Of a stretch of DNA of 64,000 bases, positions 1 through 15,123 are shown in pieces (position 1 is the stretch's first letter; every line of letters starts with the position of its first letter). Position numbers and translations under genes: made by a program. Origin of the DNA: Physella acuta (taxonomy: Eukaryota > Mollusca > Gastropoda > Physidae); contig NW_026732766.1 in assembly GCF_028476545.1 (NCBI RefSeq), positions 206,501-270,500 of the forward strand. Reading direction: 5' to 3'. Under the pieces are notes generated by a model, which saw nothing but the letters and a program-made list of their open reading frames with translations, searched no databases and was not told the origin of the DNA.

Positions 1-1244
1 TGGTAGCGTACAATTGTACAAAAGCCCAGTGGGTACAAGTCTTCTTCCACACTAATGGAGCGGGTGAGTGACTTACATGGGATAACTCTGTAATTTGAAA
101 CAGAGGTAAGAGACAACAGCATTCTGTTACCGGCCCTGTTATGGCCCACTTTGAACGATACGTACCATAGACTTTTCGGACTCAGGGATTGGTCGCTAGC
201 AGAACACCTACACGAGTGCTGCAAGACCTGGAATGCAGCCGAACGGAGAGGGGATGGGAAGTGAGAGCATATGTAGAGGGTGAACCTTTCCACAAAGTGG
301 AGGTAAATTGGAGGTATAATAAAGGTTGTTATCGACGTAATCCGTGCCAGTTTTTCAAAACTGTAAAAATAGATTATTGTCTTGCATTTATTATGTTAAC
401 AAAGTCTTGATAAGTTGATTCATAAACCCGACTTAAGTTCAGAATTTTAAAACACGCAGCAAGCTTTGCTAGAAATACCCTTCACGTCCACGTCACACCC
501 ACTCTTTAAAATTTCAAACGCCATGTGAAAAAGATAACCCTTAAATGATCAAATACTAAGATTTAATGTACTTTTTCATTAAACGTTTATTAATGTATAT
601 GTATACAACATAGTTTATTGAAAGGAAATTTTACATTGTTTTGTTATGGTGACATTCCTGAATGTTGTCATTAAATGCTGACCACACCTCTGCCCCCGCC
701 TTGTGATGCGATTATGTTTGGTTACATAAAAAAAAAATTACCCTTAAGCCTGTAAAATTTTTACAAAACTAATGGGATGTAGGCTTACATAATAATATAG
801 TACATATATACAATCATATTTATAATTTTAATGGACATGTTTTCATTAATAATCGCCGATAGTTTTTGGTATGCCAGTCATAACTGAGCTCCGTCGTCAG
901 CCGAGAGACTACAAGGGAGTTAAACAAAGAAATTAACTGCTAGAAAAAAAACTATTGTTTATGTACAAAAATGTATGTGCATAAAAATTAACAAAGCTTT
1001 ACCATGTTGAATACAAACGAAATTCGCGTGCAAGTATACAAATATAGGTACACCTTGAAAAAATGATGTAGTGTTAATACACGGTTAAAAAAATAAAAAT
1101 TAAAGTAGGGCGTGGAAATGCCCCAGGTTACCTTATTTTTAAATGAAATATAATTATCTAATAAAAAAATACAAGCAGGCCAATAAAATATAATACAACA
1201 TTCTCAACAAACACAAGGTCTCAAAACAACACATACGGTATATC
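1..1244. other. Left-edge intergenic DNA, no gene assigned
   Basis: Positions 1-350 are less AT-rich than their surroundings and contain a 73-codon open stretch (189-410, plus) that starts at TTG and resembles no family I recognise. It could be the end of a gene or a repeat lying outside the window. The rest is AT-rich with no coding signal. I make no functional call. Confidence 0.3.
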
Positions 1245-1438
1245 CAGTGTTTCTTCCCGGAAACACGTGAAATTTTCCGTGCGTGTGTGTGGGGGGGGGG
1301 GGGGGTCGGACAAAATAATTCTGTTAAAGTTAAAAGTAAAAATTTTCTATTTAAATTCCATTTCGTTCGGGGGTGGGGGGGGGGGGGGAAGGGGGGGGGG
1401 GGGGCTAAGACCGATTGAAATACCTGGAGGAAACTCTT
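1245..1438. mobile_element. hAT-like MITE, CAGTGTTTCTTCC family, copy 1
   Basis: A short element that begins CAGTGTTTCTTCC, has G-homopolymer-rich inner arms and ends in the inverse GGAGGAAACTCTT. The flanking octamers GGTATATC (1237-1244) and GATATATC (1439-1446) differ at one base, as expected for an old 8-bp target duplication. It is non-coding. Confidence 0.65.
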
Positions 1439-1617
1439 GATATATCTGCAAGCAAAAACAGATAAAACTGATTACTAAACGCGTTTAACTATAAATTTTT
1501 TTAGTAAAAGTAGAAACTTTATTTCAATTAGCCTACCTCACATATACATATAATTTTTAAAAAATACGTATTCTAATCTATTTTGTTACATGATTAATAT
1601 TATACCTTGCTTACTTA

Positions 1618-1802
1618 CAGTGTTTCTTTCAGACTTCTTTTCTACAAGGGGACGGAGCTAGAAACTTTTGGTGAGGGCGGTCTAAATGTTCCGGGGGATG
1701 CGGGCGCTGGTTAAAGTTTATGTTTTATGTATACATTCTCTTTCGTTTCATGTAGGGGGGGGGGAGGGCAGTAGACCAGTAGATGTCTGGAAGAAATGCC
1801 TG
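1618..1802. mobile_element. hAT-like MITE, CAGTGTTTCTTCC family, copy 2
   Basis: Same family as copy 1: CAGTGTTTCTTTCAGAC at the left end, a G-rich centre, and TGTCTGGAAGAAATGC near the right end. The flanking octamers CTTACTTA and CTTATTTC match at only five or six bases, so the target duplication is weak. Confidence 0.5.
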
Positions 1803-1892
1803 CTTATTTCATTTGTATATGACATAAGGTTAATATATTAATTATAATGCGAATAAATGAGAACATTTTAATCGAAGTTTAATCCAACAATT

Positions 1893-1902
1893 GGATTTTC
1901 CC
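1893..1902 (+). promoter_or_regulatory. Rel/NF-kB-like motif upstream of C1q-1
   Basis: GGATTTTCCC (reverse complement GGGAAAATCC, a known Dorsal/Rel-type site) lies inside the longer shared box TTGGATTTTCCCGATATT. It is about 1.6 kb before the C1q-1 ATG. Similar boxes precede C1q-2, -4, -6 and -7. Regulatory function is inferred. Confidence 0.35.
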
Positions 1903-2272
1903 GATATTGTGTGTTGCCAACTGAAAAAAAGAACAGTCAGCATCATTAAATTCTAATAAGACACTATTTTAAACGTAGACTATGATTAATATATTAAATA
2001 GTATCATAGGCAGTAGGTTAAATAAAACATAGAATGCCTTAATAAAAAAACAACGTAGGCAACGAATGGTTAAATCGGTTACGGTAGGCCTATCATTAGA
2101 GCCTACTTACTTGTTCTTAGAACAAAAATACGCCCACATATTAATTATATATTTAATTTTAATATCAATAGGCCCTATAGAATTATTATAGATATAGAGT
2201 CTAGATCTAGTTCATTCATATTTCAGGTGATAGGCATATTTTTGCTATCTTACAATTTTTATTAGTAATAGG

Positions 2273-2451
<179 letters not shown>

Positions 2452-2686
2452 TTAAACATTATACTAGTATACTTACTACTTAACTTTCAATTAAAACAGT
2501 ATAATTAATTATTGAACCTCCTCAAGCCCTGGGTTCTATATTTAGTAGGGCCTATATTAGTATAGTATAGTGGAAAACATTACAATAGTAGTTTTTTTTT
2601 GTCTTAGTCTTTTAGTATTAGATGTAGAATCGGGTGATTTCTTATACATTTTTATACTACTGCCACACAGTCACATTGCATTCATC

Positions 2687-2906
2687 CAGAGACGTAGCGA
2701 CCCTTCTGGCGCCCGGGGGCAAACTTTCGATTTGCACCCCCCCCCCCCTCAAACTTTTGATTTCCACCCCCTCACCTCAAACTTTCGATTTGCGGCCCAT
2801 TTCAGACTTTCACTTTGTTTTTCCAACCCATTTTGGCGTCCCCTAAGTTCGGCGCCCCGGGACACATTCCCCCCCCACCCGCCCCCCCCCCCTCGCTACG
2901 CCTCTG
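2687..2906. mobile_element. hAT-like MITE, CAGNGGCGTAGC family, copy 1
   Basis: The ends are CAGAGACGTAGCGAC and its inverse CGCTACGCCTCTG. Inside are repeated blocks reading AAACTTTCGATTTGCACC plus C-runs. The flanks CATTCATC (2679-2686) and CACTCATC (2907-2914) form an 8-bp target duplication with one mismatch. Length is 220 bp, non-coding. Confidence 0.8.
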
Positions 2907-2935
2907 CACTCATCTGAACAATGACGGTCGGGGCA

Positions 2936-3085
2936 CTTTCATCGGGGGGGGGGGGGCGGACACTGCTAAAAGTATATATTTTCTATATAAATTATATAAT
3001 TTTCATTTCGTTCAGGGGGACGGTAGAATTTTTTCTGGGGGGGGGAGGGCTTCACCCAAAGAGATGTCTGGAAGAAACTCTGGTT
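2936..3085. mobile_element. Truncated MITE, CAGTGTTTCTTCC family
   Basis: It carries the family interior (AAAGTATATATTTTCTATAT, TTTCATTTCGTTC, G-runs) and the right end GATGTCTGGAAGAAACTCTG. The left terminus is missing or too diverged to place. Confidence 0.5.
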
Positions 3086-3485
3086 TAGTCTAAAACTAAA
3101 ACGTCACTATTCTATAAATAAATTACTATACTGTAAAGTATAAGTGTATGTATATAGAATACATTATAGTATAGAATAGATAAATAGACTCTAGAATTTA
3201 GATAGTAGGTAGAACTAGAAACTAGGTGAAACAAAGTAGCTTTCACTAGACGATTGGTTTTAAAGGAAAAATAAATCGTTATGTAAAAAGAATAAAAAAA
3301 CAACAAACATGTTTCTTTATAATTATTGGGGAATATATTTTTGGTGTGTTAATTTAAACACGATACAAATTATCTAACACATTAAGACATACTAATATGA
3401 ATATAGATATAGTCTACCATTAAACATTATACGAACTCCTTTTTTTCTTTCCTTATGACTAAAGTTTCATATTTTGACTGTCTAG

Positions 3486-6365
3486 ATGTCCCATCACTCC
3501 AAGCAACATTTGAACACACAGCTTAATCAGCTAGAGGAATCATGTCTTCATTTACAAAATAGCTTCAGTGAATTTATTAAGATGGTAAATATGGACGTTA
3601 TGTGTTTTTAATGGCATTTATATTTTTTACTTTATTATAATGAAAAAAAATTGACATGCCCTCATTATTAAAATTTCCTTTAAAATGCTAATTAGCAATA
3701 AAAAAAAACCGAAATATTTTATAGATTAAACTAAAAGCAACAGAATTTCTTGGGAATGCTACAGACACTTATTTACCAATCAAAGATATTATGCTAATGG
3801 TAACAGCAGCGCAAAGTATAATCCTAGAGCATAGGGATTTGTTAATGGGTAAGTTATTAATAAGCAATTCTTAAAAATATTTCCCAAAAAGATAGCCCAC
3901 ACATAAAAATGTGTACTTTGCTGTGAAAAATGACATGAACAAAGTTTTCATGATCAACAAGTTGTATTGCATTTAATTATTTTAATCATTATGTAAGCAT
4001 CACAAAATATAGCGTTATGCAAAGATAAGATTAATATTTAGCTCACATAATTTAACAGAATCCACCAAGATGTTTACTACCACTGAAGAAATACAAACAG
4101 GAACAAAATATTTGACACCACCTCAAGCGAAACCAATCTCTCATACAGGTAAATTAATCATATTTAACTGAGTAGAAAATCACTGTTGATCTGATATGTG
4201 TCTCATTAAAACATCATATTAATATCACCAAATCATTAAGTTTTGAATCAAGTTTATACATAATGTAGAAACTTTATATCAATTAGTCTACCTCACCTAT
4301 AGTTTCAATGTTTTTAGCTTTGCATACTATCTCTATCAATGTATGTTTTCATAATAAATATCTTACAATTTCTTTATAATTACAATTTCTTTATAATCAT
4401 TTTGCCTACGAATGCCATTGCATATATTACATTTTAACTAAATTTAACTAACAGGTGAAATTCATTCAAGTGTTATCAAAAGGCTAGAACATACTGAAGC
4501 TAGCATATCTTCTCTTCAATTCACAAAATTAAAGACAGACGATAACATATCAGAAATAAAACAATGGAGAAACAATTTTGTAACAGAACAAAATGACTTG
4601 TGGATACAATTTGAACACTTAACAAACAAACAAAAACAAAATTTCATAGATAAGATTATTGAGCAAAATGAGAAAATAGTGGAGCTGAATAATGAAACAA
4701 AAATTTTAAAAGAAACCGTATCAAATTCTAACACAACGCTAGATAAACTGTCTCTAGATTTAAAAGCGTATGAAAAAAACTTACATACTTTAAATGAAGA
4801 AATACAAGTTTACACACCCAAATCTGACAGTTTTACACAAGAATGCACATGTTTTTTAGACCAAACTTCAACTTTACAAGTGGATAACAGCAAAAGCAAA
4901 GTAAATATAATAAACTTTAGTTTTTTTAAATATTTATGTATTACTTAGTTAAATAAGGAACAAAATCAATAATACATTTATCAAGGCAGCCTAAGTATAA
5001 TGCTTGATTAAACTATTAAGTACAAAAATCTTATATTTTAACTTGATGGAAACAGTTTTAGGTGTCTGAAGAATAGTGCAAATACAAATGTAATGAATTT
5101 ATAAATAGTGTTTACAGCCAGTTTAAATATAGATTAAGAGCTTTTTCTAGGATAATTTTGGTACATAATATTGAAGGTAAAATGCCTCAATCAACTTTTA
5201 GTTAAAAGAATTTTTTATCTGCACCTTACATTTCATAAAATGTTAACACTCTCTTTATGCTGGATGTTAATGTGTAATATATGTATTGAATTGTGCAAAA
5301 AGTATATCAATGATTATGGCCAATCAAAATGTATCTGTAAATTATATAAATATTTTTTTACTGTCTGAAATATGGCATCCCATGTTTCCACTACCAGATT
5401 CAAACACTCGAAAAAGAAGTTTTAAAGTTGTCTCAAGATTTTCAGACTATTGGTAGGTCAATTAACTTTATTCTTTAAAAACTATGACCATCATAATTTT
5501 ATTTATAAAGCATTTGTATAAATGAAATTCAATGCATGCATCATTTGTTTATATGCCATGTTTGTTAATTTTTGGTGTAGATTAAGAAATTTTACAGTTT
5601 TTAGTTTTTTAAAATGTGGTTGTTGTCTTATTTTTCCAATTATTTATTTTTACTGGGCTAATTTGGTTTATGTTTATGTTTATATTTGTTTAGAGCTGAA
5701 ACATAATAAGAGCAATAGTCTTACTTGCCATAAGAACTATGCATAAAAGAATACTCATATAGTAGCCATAAGTGAGGAAGTCATTTTTAAAAATGAAATA
5801 TGTTAAGTGTCCAATGTGTAAATTTTAAAACTAATTTACAATGCTATTACCAATGAATCAAGAAAAAAAGGACTAAAATTTTAAGAGACATAGGCCTTTG
5901 ACTTGTCTTTGTACATGCTAAAATATTTATGACATTTATTTATTGTATGCAATTCTTCTATAACAGACCAATTGCATTTCTTTTTTTTAAGCTAATCACA
6001 GAGGAAAACTGTGTTCACTAGGTTTTATTGCTTCACAAGGATTTTATGAAAAAAAGTTTAACAGTGTAGAACTTAATGTAGGCAACTGTTTTAATCCAAC
6101 CACTGGAGAGTTTACTGCCCCAGTTGATGGCCTGTACATAGTAACTCTTACCATAAAACCAACAGGAGATGGTGCCGCACAAGCTAATGTTTGGCACTCA
6201 TCTGGTGGGGTAAGGAAAAGGCTTGGCGGTGTTGGAACAGATAAAATTAATGAGGCTTCAAGAACTTTTGTTGTTAGGATGAAAGCTGGAGATAGGGTAC
6301 ATTCACTTGCAAATACTTACAACTGTGAGCGCACACATTTTTCTTGCTTTCTTTTTGGTGACTGA
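3486..6365 (+). CDS. C1q-1: coiled-coil C1q-domain protein, six exons, lacks exon 5
   Basis: Predicted exons are 3486-3584, 3725-3848, 4059-4148, 4455-4900, 5398-5452 and 5992-6365. All junctions are GT..AG and together they give 395 aa in one frame. Exon 1 begins MSHHSKQHLNTQL, exon 4 is a charged coiled coil (KQKQNFIDKIIEQNEKIVEL) and the last exon is a C1q domain with the hallmark FNPTTGEFTAPVDGLY and a late KAGDRV..HFSC strand. The 105-nt exon present in all six paralogues is not found between 4901 and 5397. Because that exon is phase 0-0, its loss keeps the frame. The family role is oligomeric ligand recognition, often in mollusc immunity. No signal peptide follows the chosen ATG, and the ATG directly follows an AG acceptor, so a further upstream exon is likely. 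A candidate AATAAA lies at 6709-6714. It is the most divergent member of the cluster. Confidence 0.8.
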
Positions 6366-8237
<1,872 letters not shown>

Positions 8238-8247
8238 GGATTTTTCC
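8238..8247 (+). promoter_or_regulatory. Rel/NF-kB-like motif upstream of C1q-2
   Basis: GGATTTTTCC within ATTGGATTTTTCCGATATTA, followed by a conserved GTGGACAGCTTA, 571 bp before the C1q-2 ATG. It is homologous to the box before C1q-7. Confidence 0.4.
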
Positions 8248-8369
8248 GATATTACATGTGGACAGCTTACAGATTCTTAAAAAACAGTGACCTCAAAAGT
8301 TACGTGATGTGATTCTTAAGAATTATTTAGAATTATTAAGTATTATAGCCTTAAATGTTAGGATATTTT

Positions 8370-8371
<2 letters not shown>

Positions 8372-8454
<83 letters not shown>
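8372..8454. repeat. (TA)n microsatellite
   Basis: Pure TA tract of about 83 bp between the putative upstream box and the first coding exon of C1q-2. Confidence 0.97.
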
Positions 8455-8455
<1 letters not shown>

Positions 8456-9935
8456 TCTATACGTGCTGTGTTGATGATAAAAGAAAATGTAACATTTAGG
8501 CTATTAAAACGATAGAGGTTACTGAATATTTTATTAATATTGTTTTAGAAAGTATCGATTTCACTTGGTTAATATTAAATGTTATGAATACTAATTTAAG
8601 AGGCCGTATTATAGTATAATCTACCCTACATCAAGATATCAAACTAGTATATTCCACAAAACTTGATTAGATCTAGATCTAATTACACACACATACACAC
8701 ACGCACACACACATACACACACACACCAAGTATTATAATATACTACACGATTAATATAATCTCCGGGAGATTTAAAAACCTGATTTAGAATCGCATTTTT
8801 AAAATCAATTTTTATAGATGTCTGACCAGGTAAAAAAACATTTAACTACCCAGCTTGAGCTACTGGACGGGTTAAATTTTCATCTACAGAGTAGCATCAG
8901 TGATTTGGTACAGCAGGTAGATAAGCCGTTTGTTTAAATGCGTCATGTTTTTTGGTGTGTGGCAATCGAATACATTTATGGAGATAAAATATATTGCTAT
9001 TTATAAGTATGCAGACTAATTGTTTATTAGTATTATTAAAAGTAATATGTGATATTTTCTTGCAATAAAATAGTTTTCAATTTATTTTCTTCATATGTCT
9101 TGTTTTGGTATTTGAAGCAATAATGTGCTGTCTTTCTTTACTTATAACAACTACATACCACGCACATCTTTATTTAAAATATCTGGTGATAAAATCACTA
9201 TCCTATGCTTATAAATGTTTAGACAGCAACTGCTATTTAAATCTAAACCTGCGTAACCAATTTTATAACACTATCCTCAATTATCCTATAGACTAAAACA
9301 AGAGCTTTGGAATACATAGACAAGACCTCTGACACCAAAATGACAATGAAAGATATACTTGCTATGATAACAACAATGCAAAGTACAATACTAGAACACC
9401 TAGATATGTTCACTGGTATGGTCATCATTTAACCATATTTTTTTTCGTTGGTTAACAATTGCTTAAATGATAAGCTATTAACACTTTATAATAAATGTTG
9501 CTGTAGTTGGTAGACTATTTAAATAAAAGTTTTAGAACATTTAAAGTAAAATTGGCAGTAAATACTTGAAACGAGTGCCTGTATATTAAAAAATCTATAA
9601 TATTGATAAAAAACCCACTCAGATTTAGTTTACTGTGAATTGTATTAATTTATGTGTAACTCTTGTTGACAGAATCCACTAAACTGTTCCCTCCAAAATT
9701 GATGCTGGAAGAAGAGACAACACTAGAAAGTAAAATATTGAAACCTGATACTGGATTTATTTCTAAAGCCTCTATATCTGGTAAGCTGTATTTTATTTTA
9801 TTAATTGGTATGAATTTACTCATTTACACACAATATAAACTATTCATAAGAATAATATAAACTTAGTGAATGATTACAATCAGTATGATTAAAACAATAC
9901 TAAAAATGGCTTATCAAAACTAATAGCACTTTATT

Positions 9936-9941
<6 letters not shown>

Positions 9942-10032
<91 letters not shown>
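9942..10032. repeat. (TA)n microsatellite in C1q-2 intron 3
   Basis: Pure TA tract of about 90 bp within the intron between exons 3 and 4. Confidence 0.97.
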
Positions 10033-10033
<1 letters not shown>

Positions 10034-11459
10034 CAAATGCATCGTAGTATTGGTAGCTTATGCAGGGGGGAAGAGGGGGAGTGGCTGCTCCTCCTACGAC
10101 AATTTTAAGGATAGTGGCGCCTTTTTCGGAGAATAACTAAATACTAATTAAAAAGAAGTTCTGCAACACACAAAAAAAGCTAAAAAAACAACAACAAAAA
10201 AAAAAAAACTTAGCAAACAACAGCGAACACATTTCTGAAACTACCAACTGTTATTTTATGTACCCTGATTATTATATTTTTTAAAAACTTATTGCAAGTG
10301 AATTACAGCCCACTTCTTGGTTAACTTATCGACGCCCAGCTCAGCGGCGTGCATTTGCGAGGGCTTTTTTGTCACAAGATCTGTCCACTTTTACATCTGC
10401 TGTTTGTTTTATTCTCACAGATCGATCTTAATCCACAAATGTAGTCTTTTGCTTGAGGCTACATTCAGCCACCCCACTTTTATACGGGAGGTCTATTCAT
10501 TTTAGGTTTTAAGATCAGTCTTGAAATTGTTTACATAAAGTGTACACCATAGAATACAATTTGGATAACTTATAACTTGGATATTTAGATAACCCATAAC
10601 TTATGATTATTTTTAAAAACATAATCTTTAGTGAACACAAAATATAATTCACGTTTTTTTCTCGACTTGTTGCTCCCCCTTACACGAAACATGTATACGT
10701 TTATGTGTAGTATTCTCTTTTATTAGCTATTATTTTTAAAATATAAAATGAATACAATGGAAATTATAAAGTATGATTTTATTTAACTTCCGATCATTTG
10801 CATTAATACATTTTACTATGTAGGTCACATAGCCTACCTGTTACTACATTTTGATATTTTACTTAACAGTTGAATGCAATTCAGAATCATCTAGAAGACT
10901 AAAGGAAATTGAAACAGTTTTATCAACCCTTCAAGACACAAAACAAAAGACTGAAGATGACATATCAGAATTAAAACAACGGAGAGACAACTTTGTAACA
11001 GAACAAAGTGAAGTGGGGATAAAAATTGAAAAGTTGTCAAAGAAACAAAAACAGAATTTAAAAAACTTAAGAAAACAAATAAATGAACAAGATAAAAAAA
11101 TAGAAGATCTGAATCAAGAAATTGAAAGTTTAAAAACCAAAGAATCAGACACAGACAAAACACTGGAGAAACTGTCTCTAGATATGAAAGAATATGAAAA
11201 CAACCTACACACACTGAATAAAGAGATGAGAGTTTACACAGACAAAACAGATCATGAAACATAAGAAATTAAAAGACATTCAGATTTGATATCTGCTATA
11301 CAGGAAGAAATAACAAACACAGGTGATAAATTATTGGCCAAGGTATTTTTATTTTTAATATTTTAACAATTGCTTTAAGCTAGAGTTTTAGAAATACTTA
11401 TATAGGTATTGCACTTTGCGGATGTATGTATGAATTTTAAAACATGTAAAGGAGGGGAA

Positions 11460-11640
11460 TGGGTCCATGTTGTTGGGGATGTAAAGCTAATGATTCATAA
11501 ACTGAGTTCAAGCCCTTATGAAGATGATATTCTAAGAGAGAAAACTCCTAAATCAAACTACTGCCGCCTTGTAGCTTGTTCTTGGACAAAAGGCCACAAA
11601 ATAAATTCAAGAAAGCATAGCAGGCTGAAATAGTAGTCAA
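11460..11640 (+). mobile_element. tRNA-derived SINE in C1q-2 intron 4
   Basis: A pol III B-box-like sequence GAGTTCAAGCCC lies at 11504-11515, downstream of an A-box-like TTGGGGATGTAAAGC. The body then shares CTGCCGCCTTGTAGCTTGTT and CAGGCTGAAAT with the SINE copies near 29250 and 55600. The open frame across it is incidental. Confidence 0.6.
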
Positions 11641-12419
11641 TAGCCTATATGGCACGTAATTAATAGTGAAGAAGAAAACTAGAATTTGTGGTTATCTATC
11701 CATCTCTATAGCCGCACAGTCTTATGTTTGCCTTGGCCTACTTCACAACCTTCTATAATAGTTTAGACATATCTGTTCTTTTTTCAAGCCTGTTATCTCC
11801 ACCATCTAACCATGAAAAATAATCTAACAATAATTGCATTCTTTGTTTAGTTTATGCAACTAATGTTGGGTTTATTAAATATTTATTTACATAAATCTTA
11901 ATTTTAACACATTTATTTTAACCCGGTACTTTTACAAATCTTCTATTAAGCATGTTGTTATGTGTAAACTTCTACAACAAAGATTGATGCCAATTGACAA
12001 AATCATTAAAACATATAATCAAAACTCTGAGACTAGGGTTGGAAAATTGAAGAAGGTAAAATAACGCTTTTCTCTCTTTTTAAAATAGATTTGCATTAAA
12101 CTAAATAGCGTACCTGAACAGCTAATTCTCTTTTTTTAGATTGAGACTATCGAAAAAACATGTTTTAAAACTATCACAGGAATGTCAAGAAAAAGGTTAG
12201 TAAATTCATGGCTATGGAAATAAGTTGACGTTAAATATAATAAATACAATGCAATAATAAATAATAAAACACATTATTATTGTTTAGTTTCTATTTTAAC
12301 GAATGAACACAATTGATAGTTGTTTTTTTATGTTAAGTGTATTCACTATTCTTTATACAAATTTGAAATAATACTTATGAAAAAATACATCAACCTAGCT
12401 ATAACTGTATTCAAGTTAT

Positions 12420-12600
12420 CTTTTTCACAGACAAACACACACACACTTACACACATACATACATACACACACATACGGACTAGATTACGAAACTAGGTAT
12501 TTACGATTCAGGGAGGTGTAAAACGTCGAGATTTGTGATTTTTTTGCGCCATTACAATACTTCTGCTATATTAGTATAGGAGAAAGTAAGAAGTGAATTA
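12420..12600 (-). repeat. Partial copy of a CGAGAAAGT-type dispersed repeat, C1q-2 intron 6
   Basis: On the minus strand it contains AAATCTCGACGTTTTACACC and an ACTTTCTC end, followed by a CA-rich stretch. The same order occurs on the plus strand at 53540-54165 in intron 6 of C1q-7. Confidence 0.55.
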
Positions 12601-13320
12601 AATGTGTCATTAATAAGTTGATCATAAGTATCGTGTGTGCATTGTCGTTTGTTATAATTCGAAAAAAATAATGGTTTTATTTTTTACATTTAGCAAATCA
12701 ACAATTAAAACACTCTACACTGGGGTTTCTTGCTTCACAAGGTCGCTGGGACGGAAAATCTTATACATCTAGTGGAGAAAAAGTGTTTACATTCAGCTAC
12801 GTAGAATGTAACGAAGGAAACCATTTTGATCCAAACACTGGAGAGTTTACCGCCCCTATTGATGGACTGTATATAGCAAAGGTTGCAGTAAGACCACCCG
12901 ATAATTTATCTGTTGGAAGCATTTTTGGACACATGTCTGGTGGTGTGTTGTCATATCTAGGAGAAATTTGGACAAAATATACACTTACAACTTTTGATGA
13001 AGCTTCAAGTACCTTTAACATTCGGATGAAAGCTGGAGATGTGTTATTTTTAATCCCTAGCTGTGAATTTTGTGAATGTACACATTTTTCTTGTTCCTTT
13101 CTTGTCGTCTAATGTTCATAGATCTACTAGCAAAAGCAACGTGTTTAATGTACAAATTGATACTTTTTAATTACAAGTTATGCACTAAAAGTTTGCAATT
13201 ATTTGAAATTAATATATAATACATATTAATAAAGAAAAAAATATTAGTTAAAAAACGTATCATTTCTATATCAACATAAATAAGCAGTAAAAATGTTTGA
13301 TGCATTTTCCCTTTCTTTGA

Positions 13321-13539
<219 letters not shown>

Positions 13540-13542
<3 letters not shown>

Positions 13543-14952
13543 AGGCAAATATTGTGGTGGGTGGGTGGATGGCCATGATTGATTTTCCAGTATAGAAATC
13601 TAAACGCGTGCACCAATTCGCCACAGTTGAGGATAAAATGATTTTTGTCTCGCATTCTGTAGCCGAATTGAATGAAAATTCAATTTGTTTTTAATGTTAC
13701 AAATATTTGTATAGTCCATGTATGCGACCTCATTTCCTAAATTTTAGGTCTTTATAATTTTTAAAAAATAGATTTGTGTTTATACCTGTTGAGCATTAAT
13801 TTATCTTTCTAAAATATAAACGGGGCTGATGATATACGTGTAATACGTTTAATTTGTTTTGGTTGGCTGAGTTAGCTACAGTAAGACAGCAAATTTTTTT
13901 TGTTTAAGTAAGCAATAGCTATGGTAAATAGGAATTTGTGTTGGATTAAATGTTATAGTAGGCCAAATAAACTGTCAGTAACGTGATATAAATTGACTAG
14001 CTGCATACTGGTGCTCGACCACGGGGAATCTTTTTTAACTGTATCAACTTGGAGACAAAACAAAGCAAAACACAAACTCAAACACAAAAAACACACAACT
14101 CAAATGCAAACACTAACATAAAAGTAAACACAAACACAATGGAAAAAAAAACACAAAAGAAAAACAAAAGAAAACAAACACACAAAAGCCAACGCAAACT
14201 CAAACGAAATACGCAAACACAAGCGCAAACACAAAAGAAAAAACAGCAAACACAAGCACAACGCAACACAAACTCAAACGTAAACACACAAAAAAAAAAC
14301 GCAATTGCAATGACTCCTCCTTGAGGGACTCTATTTTTTATAGTTACAGTACGGCTTGTTTTTCCTTGCATAGAAACAAATGCTTTTCGGTTTTTAAACC
14401 TTGCTCCCAGACTTTGTCGAAAGCTTTTTTTTCCTTTGAAATGTTGGTGAGTTGGTCTTTGGTAGATCTTCACAACAATTTGACATACTTTAACTCTTAC
14501 TTCAACACAAACACACATCTACCATAGCTATTGCGCGTTTGTGAACGTGGAGTTGCTATAAAACCGTACTTTTAAATCGATCGGAAAACTTAATCTAAAG
14601 TAATTATTGTTATTGCATTTCAGAACTTTATATTTTTGAATTAGCTTTTTCTGTTCTTTAACATAGCGATAAGGAATCGTTAGATCACTGTATTTCTCAC
14701 ACACCTTTGTACTGATAATTGCAAAACAATATTAACATTTGTATTTAATTCAAAAGCTAAGCTTCAGATTTTAAAATAAACAACTATAGTTATTATTTGT
14801 TTGAAGTTTGCGTATTCGTTATATGGAGGTAGTATTACGCTTATCTACAGTGTTTTTTAAAATGTTTTTACTAAATTTACACGTGATATTTAAGTATATG
14901 TTCGTTAAGTACATCTGTTCGTGCTGATCATCTTGACTCATGCTAACGTTCT
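13540..14952. other. Intergenic DNA with a CAAACA-rich simple tract
   Basis: Positions 14050-14300 are a degenerate A/C tract (units like AAACACAAAC), which explains the Lys/Thr/Gln-rich frame there and the Cys/Val-rich frame opposite. No gene is supported in the remainder. Confidence 0.6.
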
Positions 14953-15123
14953 CAAAGTTTCTTCCAGGCATCTATTCGAACAAGACGGAATTTATATAGA
15001 AAACAAACACGTTTACCAGTGTTCGCCCCCTCCTCCGGAAAATGTTGTCCACGCCCCTCGAAAATACCAAGTGGCTCCCCTTCCATCCCCCCCCCCCCTC
15101 CCCGGAGTCTGGAAGAAACTCTG
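14953..15123. mobile_element. hAT-like MITE, CAGTGTTTCTTCC family, copy 3
   Basis: The left end CAAAGTTTCTTCCAGGCATC and the right end GTCTGGAAGAAACTCTG form inverted termini. The interior holds C-runs. The flanks AACGTTCT and AACGTAAT agree at six of eight bases. Confidence 0.6.

Larger units (their letters stand above)
8818..13112 (+). pseudogene. C1q-2: coiled-coil C1q gene with a nonsense codon and a frameshift
   Basis: Exons by homology are 8818-8916, 9292-9415, 9673-9780, 10870-11342, 11951-12055, 12140-12195 and 12694-13112. Exon 4 holds a long coiled coil that is closest to C1q-7, including SLDMKEYENNLHTLNKEMRV. It contains an in-frame TAA at 11262-11264 where C1q-7 has GAA. Exon 6 is 56 nt against 55 in every paralogue, which puts exon 7 out of frame. 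Exon 7 itself is fully open and encodes a complete C1q domain (FDPNTGEFTAPIDGLY), a little longer than the others because of an insert near WTKYTLTTFDEA. The likely product is a truncated coiled-coil protein, or the locus is decaying. All splice junctions are still GT..AG, so the damage is probably recent. A candidate AATAAA lies at 13228-13233. Long introns carry a SINE, a TA tract and a repeat fragment. Confidence 0.75.

Noticed and set aside
189-410. Short open frame at the left edge as a gene
   Set aside because: It starts at a non-ATG codon, has no recognisable domain and no supporting splice or homology signal.
10891-11262. Long minus-strand frame opposite the C1q-2 coil exon, with similar ones at 4516, 19657, 26787, 36883 and 44401
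   Set aside because: They are shadows of the Lys/Glu-rich coiled-coil exon on the other strand, and the true strand has the family homology and splice sites.
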